Source: CAYVQA01 sp045119035
GTDB taxonomy: Bacteria; Bacillota_I; Bacilli_A; ML615J-28; CAG-313
Direction: 5' to 3'
DNA: 64,000 bases
Assembly: GCA_045119035.1 (NCBI GenBank)
Contig: JBGVCU010000042.1
Location: 1-64,000, forward strand
Both the position numbers and the translations under genes were made by a program. This document shows, one piece after another, positions 17,197 to 26,265 of the stretch. The notes below the pieces were generated by a model. That model saw only the letters and a list, made by a program, of their open reading frames with translations, did not search any database and was not told the DNA's origin. Within the stretch, counting starts at the first letter, position 1, and every line of letters starts with the position of its first letter.

Positions 17197-18210
17197 ATGA
17201 AAATATTAAAGAAATTTCGTTTGTTTTTTATAATACTTGGTTCCATATTTATTTTCTTTCTAGCAATTAATATTATTCCACCAAAGAAAATTGCTAATAA
17301 TCCTTTTATTAAAGCTAAAGATGCTCCTACAATGATAGCGGCACATAGAGGTGGTGGAAAAAATAATCCAGAAAACACAATGAAAGCATTTAGCGCTGCT
17401 GTTAAAGAATATGATGTTGATATTTTAGAAAGTGATTTATATTTAACTAAAGATGGTTATTTAGTTTATAATCATGATTCATATATTGATGAAACTTGTA
17501 ATGTTAATGGTAACATTAGTTATGATGAAATGAATAATTTAATAAAAGATAAAAATAATAGACATTATATCAAAGATTATACTTTAGAAGAGTTAAGAGA
17601 ATTTAATTTTGGTTACTATTTTACAAAAGACAATACAAGAATTTATAAAGATGTTAATAGCGATGAACTAAAAGGTCAAGGTTTACAAATTGTAGAAGCT
17701 TCTGAATTATTCGAAACATTTTATGAATCTAATCCTGATTTAATGTTCATTGTAGAAATTAAAAATTCTGGTGATGAGGGAAAAGTTGCTGTTGATACTC
17801 TAATTAATATTATTAGCACTAAATATCCAAATTATAAAAATAAAATTGTTATTGGTACATTTCATCCTGAAATTGAAGACTATTTAACAAGTGAATATCC
17901 AACATTTTTAAGGGGTGCATCAACAAAAGGTGCTGCAAAATTTATTATTTCACAAATGTTAAGAGTAAATATCTTTAATAAAAGTACTTTTGCTTGCTTA
18001 CAAATTCCAAAAGAATATGATATTAAAGGTATTAATATTGATTTAATAAAGAAAAACTTAGTTAGACGTGCACATCGTAGAGGTATTGCTGTTCAATATT
18101 GGACAATCAACGATGAAGAAACTATGAGAGATTTAATTGATCTTGGATGTGATGCTATTATGACTGATGATGTAGCATTATGTAGACAGGTAGTAGATTC
18201 ATATAAATAG
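17197..18210 (+). CDS. Glycerophosphodiester phosphodiesterase family protein, membrane-anchored
   Basis: A 337-residue protein with one N-terminal membrane segment (about 8-28) followed by a GDPD domain. Visible catalytic features are A-A-H-R-G-G-G-K-N-N-P-E-N-T near residue 48, E-S-D-L-Y-L-T-K-D-G near 76 and N-H-D near 92. The C-terminal part has the usual V-Q-Y-W-T-I-N and D-A-I-M-T-D segments. It likely hydrolyses glycerophosphodiesters or lipoteichoic-acid-related polymers outside the membrane. It is a single gene ending at a convergent terminator. Confidence 0.9.
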   Translation: MKILKKFRLFFIILGSIFIFFLAINIIPPKKIANNPFIKAKDAPTMIAAHRGGGKNNPENTMKAFSAAVKEYDVDILESDLYLTKDGYLVYNHDSYIDETCNVNGNISYDEMNNLIKDKNNRHYIKDYTLEELREFNFGYYFTKDNTRIYKDVNSDELKGQGLQIVEASELFETFYESNPDLMFIVEIKNSGDEGKVAVDTLINIISTKYPNYKNKIVIGTFHPEIEDYLTSEYPTFLRGASTKGAAKFIISQMLRVNIFNKSTFACLQIPKEYDIKGINIDLIKKNLVRRAHRRGIAVQYWTINDEETMRDLIDLGCDAIMTDDVALCRQVVDSYK

Positions 18211-18217
18211 TAAAATT

Positions 18218-18246
18218 AAACGGTAATAGGAAGTCCTATTACCGTT
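18218..18246. terminator. Convergent terminator between the GDPD and SDR genes
   Basis: An 11-bp stem built on AAACGGTAATAGG and CCTATTACCGTTT with a short loop serves both converging genes. Confidence 0.88.
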
Positions 18247-18252
18247 TTTGTT

Positions 18253-19146
18253 TTATTTAAATAGTTTTTTAGTGTTTATAATTGTTTCTTCATAGTTCTT
18301 TAAGATTCTTTTTGAGAATCTTTTTTTCTTTGGATATCCACTTATATTAAAAATACCTCTTGGGCAATAATAAGAGTCTATATCATCACTCATTGCTTTT
18401 AAAGTAGTTAAAGCAGCCTTATCTACTTTGTGGAAACATATTGTCATAAATAAATTAATTAATTTAGTAAACCATGCTGAATATCCTTTGCTAAATAAAG
18501 GTGTGTATGTAATTCCTGGATGAACTAAATGAAAAATAATGTTTGATGTTTTTTGGTCAGTTAAGTATTTATAATAATGAAGTAACATTAATTTTGAATT
18601 TGCATAATATTTTATTGGACTAGTTGATGAACATAAATAGAATGTATCATAATCTACTTTTGTTCTATAGGCTGCAACAGATGTTGTAAATATAATATGT
18701 ACTTTATGAAATTTTAATTTAAAGTATTTCATTAATTTTTCATTTAAATAATACGTACCTAAGTAATTTGTACCCATCATTAATTCAAATCCATTTTCAG
18801 ATTTTTTATTTTTTATATTATAAATCCCAGCATTATGATATACATAATCAATAAGCATATTATGATTAATTATTTCATTGACAAAATAATCAATAATTAA
18901 AAATGAAGATAAATCAACATACATTATATAAATATTTGTGTTTGGAAATTCTTTTAAGATTTCCTTTTTTGCTATTTCTGCCTTTTCAGTATTTCTAACA
19001 GCCATTATAATATTCATTTCTAAGTATGCACAGTATTTAGCTACTTCAAAACCAATACCACTATTGGCTCCTGTTATAAGAATTGTTTTTTGCTTTAGAT
19101 CTTTGCTTATATTTTTATCTATCCATTTAAGATATTTTTTATTCAT
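18253..19146 (-). CDS. Short-chain dehydrogenase/reductase (SDR) family protein
   Basis: An NAD(P)-dependent oxidoreductase-like protein of about 297 residues. The Rossmann motif T-G-A-N-S-G-I-G-F-E is near residue 27 and H-N-A-G-I-Y near 107. The catalytic Y-x-x-x-K is probably Y-Y-A-N-S-K near 180. It resembles retinol-dehydrogenase-like SDRs; the substrate is unknown. ATG 19146 overlaps the DUF362 stop by 8 bases (ATGAATAA), indicating translational coupling. A TTG two codons earlier also opens the frame but is less likely. Confidence 0.8.
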   Translation of the reverse strand: MNKKYLKWIDKNISKDLKQKTILITGANSGIGFEVAKYCAYLEMNIIMAVRNTEKAEIAKKEILKEFPNTNIYIMYVDLSSFLIIDYFVNEIINHNMLIDYVYHNAGIYNIKNKKSENGFELMMGTNYLGTYYLNEKLMKYFKLKFHKVHIIFTTSVAAYRTKVDYDTFYLCSSTSPIKYYANSKLMLLHYYKYLTDQKTSNIIFHLVHPGITYTPLFSKGYSAWFTKLINLFMTICFHKVDKAALTTLKAMSDDIDSYYCPRGIFNISGYPKKKRFSKRILKNYEETIINTKKLFK

Positions 19147-20503
19147 TGTCAATATTAATAAGTGTATAACTTCTTGATCCGAAATTTAATTCTTCACAAG
19201 CATCTAAAATTTTAATACCATGACGAGATTCAATTCTTTCTATAAAATGATCACGTCCTCTATCAGTGGATGCGTAAATTAAATCAACACACGCTTGATC
19301 AATTGCAACAGGATCTAAAGATATTAACATTCCGATATCTTTCATACAAGGATCTTCAGCAACACTACAGCAATCACAATCAACACTTAAATTTTTCATT
19401 ACATTAATATACACAGCATTATCTTTAAACATTTCATGTACACTTAGAGCCGCATCAGCCATAGCTTCAATGAAATCATCTTGTTTTGCACGCCAAATAT
19501 TTGCAGCATTTCCAGCCCCATGAATTAAAGCTTTACCATATGATGAAGCAACACCTATTGAAAGTTGTTTAAGACTTCCTCCGAAGCCTCCCATTGGATG
19601 ACCTTTAAAATGCGATAAAACAAGTAAAGAATCATATTTAGTAATATTTTTGCCAACATAATTTTCTTTTATTATTCTTCCATTTGGTATTTCTAATCTC
19701 AAATCAGGTCCTGTTTCATCAAGTAAATCAACTTTGAAATTTGTACTCCATCCATGTTTCTCTAATGTTTTTAAATGTCTTTCAGAAGTATTTCTTTCAC
19801 CTTCATATGCAGTATTACATTCAACAACTGTTCCATCTAACATATCAATAAGAGGTTTCCAAAAATCTGCTTGAATAAAGTTTTGGTTTCCTGGTTCTCC
19901 TGAATGAAGCTTAACAGCAACATTACCTTTTAATTCTTTGCCTAATGTTTTATATAATCTAACAACAGCATCACAATTTAATTCTTTTGTAAAATATACA
20001 ACAGGTTTCATAAAATACTCCTTAATATTTTTATTTAAACAAACAACTCGATAATGAGGATCATAGACTTCTTTATATTTTTCTGAATGATGAACTTGTG
20101 GTAAATTTAGCTTTAACATTTTCCCAACAAATTCTTCAAATTGATAATCTTTTATTTGATGATCAATTTCTCTTAACACCTCAAGTGTAATTTCACAATA
20201 TTCTAAAAATAAATCTTTACTACCTAAATAATTTGAACTATTTAACATTTCATTAAATAAAAAATCAACGTCATTAGTAGATAAGTTATTTAAATAAACT
20301 CTTACCATATTATTTCCTATATATTCAATAATAGGTTTATTGTTTTTAGAACAATTATTAATTTCTTCTTCAAGATAATTTTTAGCATTCTGTGTTATAA
20401 GATGGTTATTGCCAAACGCAATTTGATAGATTAATTTATACAAATCACTAACCATCATTTGTGAATATTGTATAAGGTGTGTTTTAAGTATCGATTTTTT
20501 CAT
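19139..20503 (-). CDS. Fusion of an uncharacterised N-terminal domain to a DUF362 protein
   Basis: A 454-residue frame with two parts. Residues 1-155 form a helical domain (I-Y-Q-I-A-F-G-N-N-H-L-I near 25, ending H-H-S-E-K-Y and D-P-H-Y-R-V-V), usually a separate protein as far as I recall. Residues 165-454 are a DUF362 protein, a family with Fe-S-type Cys motifs (here C-D-C-C near 390). Between them AAGGAG lies just before an ATG at 20011, so the second part may still be translated alone. It appears to be two genes joined by loss of a stop codon. The role is unknown. Confidence 0.7.
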   Translation of the reverse strand: MKKSILKTHLIQYSQMMVSDLYKLIYQIAFGNNHLITQNAKNYLEEEINNCSKNNKPIIEYIGNNMVRVYLNNLSTNDVDFLFNEMLNSSNYLGSKDLFLEYCEITLEVLREIDHQIKDYQFEEFVGKMLKLNLPQVHHSEKYKEVYDPHYRVVCLNKNIKEYFMKPVVYFTKELNCDAVVRLYKTLGKELKGNVAVKLHSGEPGNQNFIQADFWKPLIDMLDGTVVECNTAYEGERNTSERHLKTLEKHGWSTNFKVDLLDETGPDLRLEIPNGRIIKENYVGKNITKYDSLLVLSHFKGHPMGGFGGSLKQLSIGVASSYGKALIHGAGNAANIWRAKQDDFIEAMADAALSVHEMFKDNAVYINVMKNLSVDCDCCSVAEDPCMKDIGMLISLDPVAIDQACVDLIYASTDRGRDHFIERIESRHGIKILDACEELNFGSRSYTLINIDNE

Positions 20504-20568
20504 ATTTCTATTATACTATATTTTAATTTAAATTAAAATCAAAATATACTATTATTTTTATTAATTAA

Positions 20569-20596
20569 AAAGATAGATTATAAAAATCTATCTTAC
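20569..20596 (-). terminator. Terminator of the LytTR-DUF3021 operon
   Basis: AAGATAGATT/AATCTATCTT forms a 10-bp stem next to the DUF3021 stop, with T residues following on the minus strand. Confidence 0.8.
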
Positions 20597-21012
20597 TTAA
20601 TCATCTTATTTAATTTGTTTGATGTTACTTTTAGAATAAAATATATAATTAGCCATATTACCATGTATGTTACAAAGAATATTACTGAAAAAATAATTAC
20701 AAATTCAATATTAAATGGTATCCAAGAGTTTACTAAATAACAACCAATATATACAATATAAAGAGTTATTGAATGAAATAATAATGACTTTAAAGTACTC
20801 CAATTTTCCATTTGATTAAAAACACTTGCTCCAGCATGAACAAAGGCTAAAATATATGTAGAAAAAATCATAATTGCTAATTCTTTTGATGTAAGTATTA
20901 ATGGTGTATCTAGTGATAAATTAATACACAAATAAACAATTGCTCCAATTATTGGACCAAATCCTCCAAACATCATCCCTCTAAGTAAAAAATCTTTAAC
21001 TTCTTTTTTCAT
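20593..21012 (-). CDS. DUF3021 membrane protein
   Basis: A 139-residue protein with four predicted membrane helices, starting M-K-K-E-V-K-D-F-L-L-R-G-M-M-F-G-G. This is the DUF3021 family, commonly paired with a LytTR regulator, probably as a membrane partner controlling its activity. Its ATG overlaps the TGA of the LytTR gene (ATGA). That is the only intact gene end in the window where I find TGA used as a stop. Confidence 0.8.
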   Translation of the reverse strand: MKKEVKDFLLRGMMFGGFGPIIGAIVYLCINLSLDTPLILTSKELAIMIFSTYILAFVHAGASVFNQMENWSTLKSLLFHSITLYIVYIGCYLVNSWIPFNIEFVIIFSVIFFVTYMVIWLIIYFILKVTSNKLNKMIK

Positions 21013-21443
21013 CGTATTAAACCTACTCTTTCTTTAACTGATTTTAATTGTCTACGACTTATATAATCAGTATAGCCATTTTTCAGTACTACTTCTAATT
21101 GACCACTAAAACTAACTTTAAATTTATCAATATACTTTATATTAACAATACAACTTTGATTTATTTTAATAAAATTATTATCTAGTAAATTTTCCAGTTG
21201 ATATAATCTTTTTTTAGAATCATATTTTTCATTCTTTAAATATATATAAACTTTTTCTTCACAATTTATATAATAAACATCTTCTTTATTAATTATTTTC
21301 ATTTGTTCATTGTTATATCCAATAAGTAATTGATCTTTAGAGTTAATCATTTTTCTTACTTGTTCAAATATCGGATCATCTTTTTTTGCAATTATAGTAA
21401 TAGATTCTTCTTGATTTTCATCAATAATTAATTTATATTTCAT
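21009..21443 (-). CDS. LytTR-domain transcriptional regulator
   Basis: A 144-residue protein: an N-terminal extension of about 45 residues without a receiver domain, then a LytTR DNA-binding domain. The domain shows Y-I-N-C-E-E-K-V-Y-I-Y near 55, the L-L-D-N-N-F-I-K-I-N-Q-S-C-I-V-N segment near 90-105 and Y-I-S-R-R-Q-L-K-S near the end. This short LytTR plus DUF3021 layout is widespread in Firmicutes and often autoregulated. The stop is TGA, overlapping the next start. Targets are unknown. Confidence 0.85.
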   Translation of the reverse strand: MKYKLIIDENQEESITIIAKKDDPIFEQVRKMINSKDQLLIGYNNEQMKIINKEDVYYINCEEKVYIYLKNEKYDSKKRLYQLENLLDNNFIKINQSCIVNIKYIDKFKVSFSGQLEVVLKNGYTDYISRRQLKSVKERVGLIR

Positions 21444-21532
21444 ATTAATACCTCGACAATTATTATACTTTATTTAAGAAATAAAAACAATACTATTTAA
21501 ATAAATGGTAAATATTTTAATATAAATGGAAA

Positions 21533-21558
21533 ATAGATGTAGTAAAAACTACATCTAT
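21533..21558 (-). terminator. Hairpin at the end of the Na/Pi cotransporter gene
   Basis: ATAGATGTAGT/ACTACATCTAT forms an 11-bp stem overlapping the stop codon. The following minus-strand T tract is short, so termination may be partial. Confidence 0.55.
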
Positions 21559-23213
21559 ACTTCTACTAATGCATGAGCAATATAATTTAAGTGGTCCCCA
21601 GCTCTTTCTAGGTTAGATACTAAACTAATGTATACACCAGAGTTTGCAGGAGAACATTGATTATTTTCAATACGTTCGATGTGTTCTGCAATCATTGAAG
21701 ATCTTAGGCTATCTATTTCTTCTTCTACTTCATCTATATATTCAATTAGATTATTATTTTTTGTATGGAATAATTCTTCAATTAAATAATATTGTTTCAT
21801 TAGTTTTTCCATTAAGTTACTAATTTGTTCAATACCAGCACTTGAGAATGTTAATTGATTGTCATTTACTGTTTTTGTATATTTTAACATATTATCAGCA
21901 ATTTCAATTTCACGGTTAAAGTCACTAATCATTTCATGAAGTTTAGAAATAGATTTTTCACCACTTTTTGAATGTTCAGCAGTAGCTACTTTAACTAAGT
22001 AATTTAATAATTGTTCATTCATTTCTTCAATTTCATTGATTTTTTCTTTTATATCACTTGTATCTATATTTTTTCTTTTTAAGAATACATCAACAGCAGA
22101 ATTTAATGTTTCCATTGAGATTTTACCAATTCTAAATGTTTCTTTATAAGCTTGGTCTAAGGCAACAGCCGGAGTTAATAAGAAACGTTTATCAAGATGT
22201 GATTGTTCTCCTGGTTGTTTTTTATCACGTACAATCCATTCAGCAAATTTAACAAAATAATTAATGAATGGTAAAAATACTAGTGAACATGTAACGTTGA
22301 AGAATGTATGGAACATTGCAATTTGTGTTGCAGGTTCAACAAATAATTTACTTAAAACTCCACTATAGAAATTAGGCACTAATAATAATAATATTGCAAA
22401 TAATAATGAACCAATAAAGTTAAACATTAAGTGGATCATAGAAGCTCTACGAGCATTTGTAGTTGCTCCTAGTGATGATAAAATTGCAGTAATACATGTT
22501 CCTATATTAGAACCTAAAATAATATATAAAATACAGTTACTTCCTGGAGTACCAATAGTAATACCATTCATTACCATTGTAATTACAATAGTTGTAATAG
22601 CACTTGATGATTGAATAATTGCAGTAAAGGCAGCACCAAATAGTAATAAAATCAATTCATTATTGCAAGTTTGAAGGAAATCAGTAAATTCACGCATTTC
22701 TCTAAATACCTTCATTGAATCAGACATTAAATCTAACGCAATAAATACCATACCTAGTCCACAAAGTGCCATACCAATTGTTTTCACTTTATCCTTTTTA
22801 AACAGCATATTCATGAAAATTCCAATAACACATAACAACATAATATAAAGTGAAATATCAAAAGAACCAAGGGAAGCAATTTGTGCTGTAATAGTAGTCC
22901 CGATATTTGCACCCATAATCATGGCAGTTGCTTGAAATAAATTCATTATTCCTGCATTAACAAATCCTACAATCATAACTGTTGTTGCTGAAGAAGATTG
23001 AATAATGGCTGTAACTACCATCCCAATTCCAACACCAATAAAACGATTGTTTTGAGTTTTGTTAAATAATTTCTTAAGTCCACTATTTGCTAATTTTTCA
23101 ATGTTATCAGATAATATTTTAAATCCAACCAGCAAAATTCCAAGACCTGATAATAAATATATAATGGCATTAACTATATTCATTATATCTGTTGACGACG
23201 ACAAAAGTTGCAT
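21555..23213 (-). CDS. Na+/phosphate cotransporter with PhoU-like domain
   Basis: A 552-residue Na/Pi symporter of the NptA/YjbB type. Two inverted-repeat halves each carry the Q-S-S-S motif: T-A-I-I-Q-S-S-S-A-T-T near residue 65 and T-A-I-I-Q-S-S-S-A-I-T near 195. The last 200 residues form a helical PhoU-like domain, which probably senses or regulates phosphate flux. Length and order are typical. It is an isolated gene, with no pst or pho genes nearby. Confidence 0.9.
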   Translation of the reverse strand: MQLLSSSTDIMNIVNAIIYLLSGLGILLVGFKILSDNIEKLANSGLKKLFNKTQNNRFIGVGIGMVVTAIIQSSSATTVMIVGFVNAGIMNLFQATAMIMGANIGTTITAQIASLGSFDISLYIMLLCVIGIFMNMLFKKDKVKTIGMALCGLGMVFIALDLMSDSMKVFREMREFTDFLQTCNNELILLLFGAAFTAIIQSSSAITTIVITMVMNGITIGTPGSNCILYIILGSNIGTCITAILSSLGATTNARRASMIHLMFNFIGSLLFAILLLLVPNFYSGVLSKLFVEPATQIAMFHTFFNVTCSLVFLPFINYFVKFAEWIVRDKKQPGEQSHLDKRFLLTPAVALDQAYKETFRIGKISMETLNSAVDVFLKRKNIDTSDIKEKINEIEEMNEQLLNYLVKVATAEHSKSGEKSISKLHEMISDFNREIEIADNMLKYTKTVNDNQLTFSSAGIEQISNLMEKLMKQYYLIEELFHTKNNNLIEYIDEVEEEIDSLRSSMIAEHIERIENNQCSPANSGVYISLVSNLERAGDHLNYIAHALVEV

Positions 23214-23309
23214 ATATACTCCTAATATTTATTATTTTTTTATACATATTATATATATTATATCATATTAATATAAATTAATAAAGTAAAATATTAATTT
23301 AATAAGAGA

Positions 23310-23340
23310 AAAGTGTTTAAATTTATCATTTAAACACTTT
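23310..23340 (-). terminator. Terminator of the P-type ATPase gene
   Basis: AAAGTGTTTAAA/TTTAAACACTTT forms a 12-bp perfect stem downstream of the ATPase stop codon, with a T-rich minus-strand tail. Confidence 0.75.
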
Positions 23341-23355
23341 ATTTTATATATTATA

Positions 23356-25965
23356 TTACTTATTTTTTCTTCTTTCTATGAATTTATGAACTTCCATAAT
23401 AGCCACCATTACTAAAGATAATCCAATACAAATCATAAATTGTACAAATGAAAGTGGAGTAAATTCAAATAAATCTCTAACACCAACCATATAAATTACA
23501 ATTACTTGTAAAGAGAATCCTAATATAAAAGCAAAATTCATAAAGCTATTTTTATAAGATTTTTTGCTAAATACAGAGTTTTTAGATTTAACATTATAAG
23601 CATGGAAAAGTTGTGTAGAAGAAAGTGTTAAAAAAGCCATAGTTTGTCCAACTGAATGAGCAATTTCTTCTTCTAAACCAAAGGCATATGAACCTACCAT
23701 ATAAGCAATTAATGTAACTAATCCAATTATAATTCCTTCAAATACTATTTTCCAAGCATAACCGTCAGAGAAGAAACCATCTTTTTTACTTCTTGGTTTT
23801 TGGTCCATAATTGATTCTTCGGCTTCTTCCATTCCGATACCAAATGCAGGAAGCGAATCAGTAATTAAATTAATCCAAAGTAAATGCATTGCTGCAAGTG
23901 GTGTTCCTAAATTAAGAATACCAAATGCAGTAAGAAGCGATGCAATAAAGATTGTTAATACTTCACCGATATTACTAGAAAGTAAATATTTTACACATTT
24001 ACGAATATTATCATAAATTCCTCTACCTTGTTTTACAGCACTTACAATTGTAGAAAAATTATCATCTGTTAAAATCATATCAGCAGCTTCTTTAGATACA
24101 TCAGTACCAGTAATACCCATAGCACATCCAATTTCTGCTTTTTTAAGTGCTGGAGCGTCATTTACACCATCACCTGTCATTGCACAAATTGCATCATTTT
24201 TTTGCCATGCTTCTACAATTCTTACCTTATCTTTTGGTGCAACACGTGCAAATACACTAAATTCATGAATATGTTCTTCTAAATATTCATCACTTAATTC
24301 ATCTAATTCTTGAGAAGTGATAGCACGATCTCCTTCTTTTAAAATACCTAATTCTTTAGCAATAGCACAAGCAGTAACAATATGGTCACCTGTAATCATT
24401 ACAGTTTTAATACCAGCTTTTGTAGCAATTTGAATAGCATCTTTAACTTCTGGTCTAGCTGGATCAATCATACCTACAAGGCCAATAAATTTTAAATCTT
24501 TTTCTAACATTTCTAAAGATGGTAAAGTATCAAATTCTTGAATACCTAAAGCAAGTACACGAAGAGCACTTTCAGCCATCTCTTTATTTGCAAGTAATGC
24601 TTTATCAAGTTCATCTTTACTATTTACTGACATGTTAATTACTCTATCAGGAGCACCTTTTGTAATAGAAATAAATTTATCATTTACCTTAATAACTGTA
24701 GTCATTAATTTTCTTTCACTATCAAATGGAATATCTAGTAATCTTTGAAAATTATGAATATTTTCACCACATGCTATATTTAAATCTAATAAAGCAAGTT
24801 CAGTTGGATCTCCAATTCTTACAAAATTTCCATCTTTTTTCTCAATAGAAGCATCACAACATACAGCAAAATATGTAATCATTGTTTTTTCTTCTTTTGT
24901 AATATCTTTAATATCTTTGATTTCATTCAAATAAATTTTTGTTACAGTCATCTTATTTTGAGTAAGAGTACCAGTTTTATCAGAACAAATTACATTACAT
25001 GAACCAAGTGTTTCAACAGCTGGAAGTTTTTTAACAATTGCATTTTGTTTAGACATTTTTGTAACACCAATTGATAATACAATAGTAACAACAGTAGCAA
25101 GACCCTCAGGTATTGCAGCAACAGCAAGTGCAACAGCTGTAATAAAGGCTTCACTAAATTTTGACCAATTCCAACTAACAGCAATCATTTCTAAAATAAA
25201 CACTACAGCACAAACACCAAGTGCCATAATACCAATTGCAGAACCAACTTTGTTTAATTTTTGTTGAAGTGGAGTTAATTCTTCTTTTTGTTCATTTAAC
25301 ATATTTGCAATTTTACCAATTTCAGTATTCATTCCAACTGCAGTAACAATTGCTCTTGCTTTTCCGTTTGTAACATAAGTTGATGAAAATAAACAATTTT
25401 TCATATCACCTAAAGCGATATCTTCTTTTTCAATAAAATTACTATGTTTATCAACTGGAACACTTTCTCCGGTTAAAGCAGCTTCTTCAACCTTTAAATT
25501 TGTACATTCAATAATTCTAGCATCTGCTGGAATTGAATCTCCTGCTTCTACTAAAATAATATCTCCAACTACTAAATCAATAGCATCAATTGTTTGTAAA
25601 CTATTGTTTCTAATTACTTTACAACTTGCCGCACTCATTTTCTTAAGTGCTTCTAAGCTTTTTTCTGCTTTATTCTCTTGATATAAACCAAGAATTGCAT
25701 TAATTAATACAACAATACCAATAATAACAGATTCAATCCATTCATGTGGATCCACTATTACAGAAATAATCGCTGCAACAATTAAAATAATTATTAATGG
25801 ATCTTTAAATTGTAATAAAAATTTGATAAAAAGTGGTGTCTTTTTCTTTTCTTCTAAAGCGTTCTTTCCATACTTGTTAAAATTTTCTTTTACTTGAATT
25901 TCGTCAAGACCACCATTTAAATTAGAATTAAATTCTAATTCTAATTCTTTTAAAGTTTTTTGCAT
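23356..25965 (-). CDS. P-type cation-translocating ATPase (P2A type; Ca2+ or Mn2+ export)
   Basis: An 869-residue P-type ATPase with the N-terminal cation-ATPase domain, the L-T-G-E-S actuator motif near residue 165, the phosphorylation motif C-S-D-K-T-G-T-L-T near 328, the hinge T-G-D-G-V-N-D-A-P near 605 and ten likely membrane helices. The ion-site motif P-E-G-L in helix 4 (A-A-I-P-E-G-L-A-T-V) fits Ca2+ or Mn2+. It would be annotated as a Ca2+ ATPase, but the Mn2+-type riboswitch upstream argues for manganese efflux. Translation starts after TAGGAGG. Confidence 0.9.
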   Translation of the reverse strand: MQKTLKELELEFNSNLNGGLDEIQVKENFNKYGKNALEEKKKTPLFIKFLLQFKDPLIIILIVAAIISVIVDPHEWIESVIIGIVVLINAILGLYQENKAEKSLEALKKMSAASCKVIRNNSLQTIDAIDLVVGDIILVEAGDSIPADARIIECTNLKVEEAALTGESVPVDKHSNFIEKEDIALGDMKNCLFSSTYVTNGKARAIVTAVGMNTEIGKIANMLNEQKEELTPLQQKLNKVGSAIGIMALGVCAVVFILEMIAVSWNWSKFSEAFITAVALAVAAIPEGLATVVTIVLSIGVTKMSKQNAIVKKLPAVETLGSCNVICSDKTGTLTQNKMTVTKIYLNEIKDIKDITKEEKTMITYFAVCCDASIEKKDGNFVRIGDPTELALLDLNIACGENIHNFQRLLDIPFDSERKLMTTVIKVNDKFISITKGAPDRVINMSVNSKDELDKALLANKEMAESALRVLALGIQEFDTLPSLEMLEKDLKFIGLVGMIDPARPEVKDAIQIATKAGIKTVMITGDHIVTACAIAKELGILKEGDRAITSQELDELSDEYLEEHIHEFSVFARVAPKDKVRIVEAWQKNDAICAMTGDGVNDAPALKKAEIGCAMGITGTDVSKEAADMILTDDNFSTIVSAVKQGRGIYDNIRKCVKYLLSSNIGEVLTIFIASLLTAFGILNLGTPLAAMHLLWINLITDSLPAFGIGMEEAEESIMDQKPRSKKDGFFSDGYAWKIVFEGIIIGLVTLIAYMVGSYAFGLEEEIAHSVGQTMAFLTLSSTQLFHAYNVKSKNSVFSKKSYKNSFMNFAFILGFSLQVIVIYMVGVRDLFEFTPLSFVQFMICIGLSLVMVAIMEVHKFIERRKNK

Positions 25966-25990
25966 ATAATCCTCCTAAATTTTTGCATAA

Positions 25991-26135
25991 TAAAAAAGAC
26001 CTATTCAAACAAAATTGAATAAAGGTCTTGCATATCATGTGATAACTATAACCGGATAATTTTATATTATCGTGATGACGATTATAGTATTAGTAATTAT
26101 ACTAATAGCTACTCCCCTTTAAAGGACTTTCTATA
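25991..26135 (-). promoter_or_regulatory. yybP-ykoY-type Mn2+ riboswitch with terminator
   Basis: On the minus strand the leader shows the conserved elements of the yybP-ykoY family in order: AAAGGGGAGTAGC near the 5' end (about 26120-26108), GTCATCACG in the middle (about 26080), CCGG, and ACATGATATGCAAGACC near the 3' end. The 3' part pairs into a long stem ending in AGGTCTTTTTT, a terminator (25991-26028). Known members bind Mn2+ and turn on export genes. This fits the downstream P-type ATPase. Confidence 0.85.
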
Positions 26136-26229
26136 TGGTAATATTTTACATCATTTTAATTAATTTGTCAAATGTTTTTCTTTTTTATAGTATATTTTAT
26201 GTTTATTTTATAATTATATTCATTAAAAA

Positions 26230-26255
26230 AAGCGAACTCTATAAAGAGTTCACTT
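26230..26255 (-). terminator. Terminator of the GAPDH gene
   Basis: AAGCGAACTCT/AGAGTTCACTT pairs over 11 positions with one G-U wobble and is followed by six T on the minus strand. Confidence 0.85.
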
Positions 26256-26265
26256 AAATTACTTA

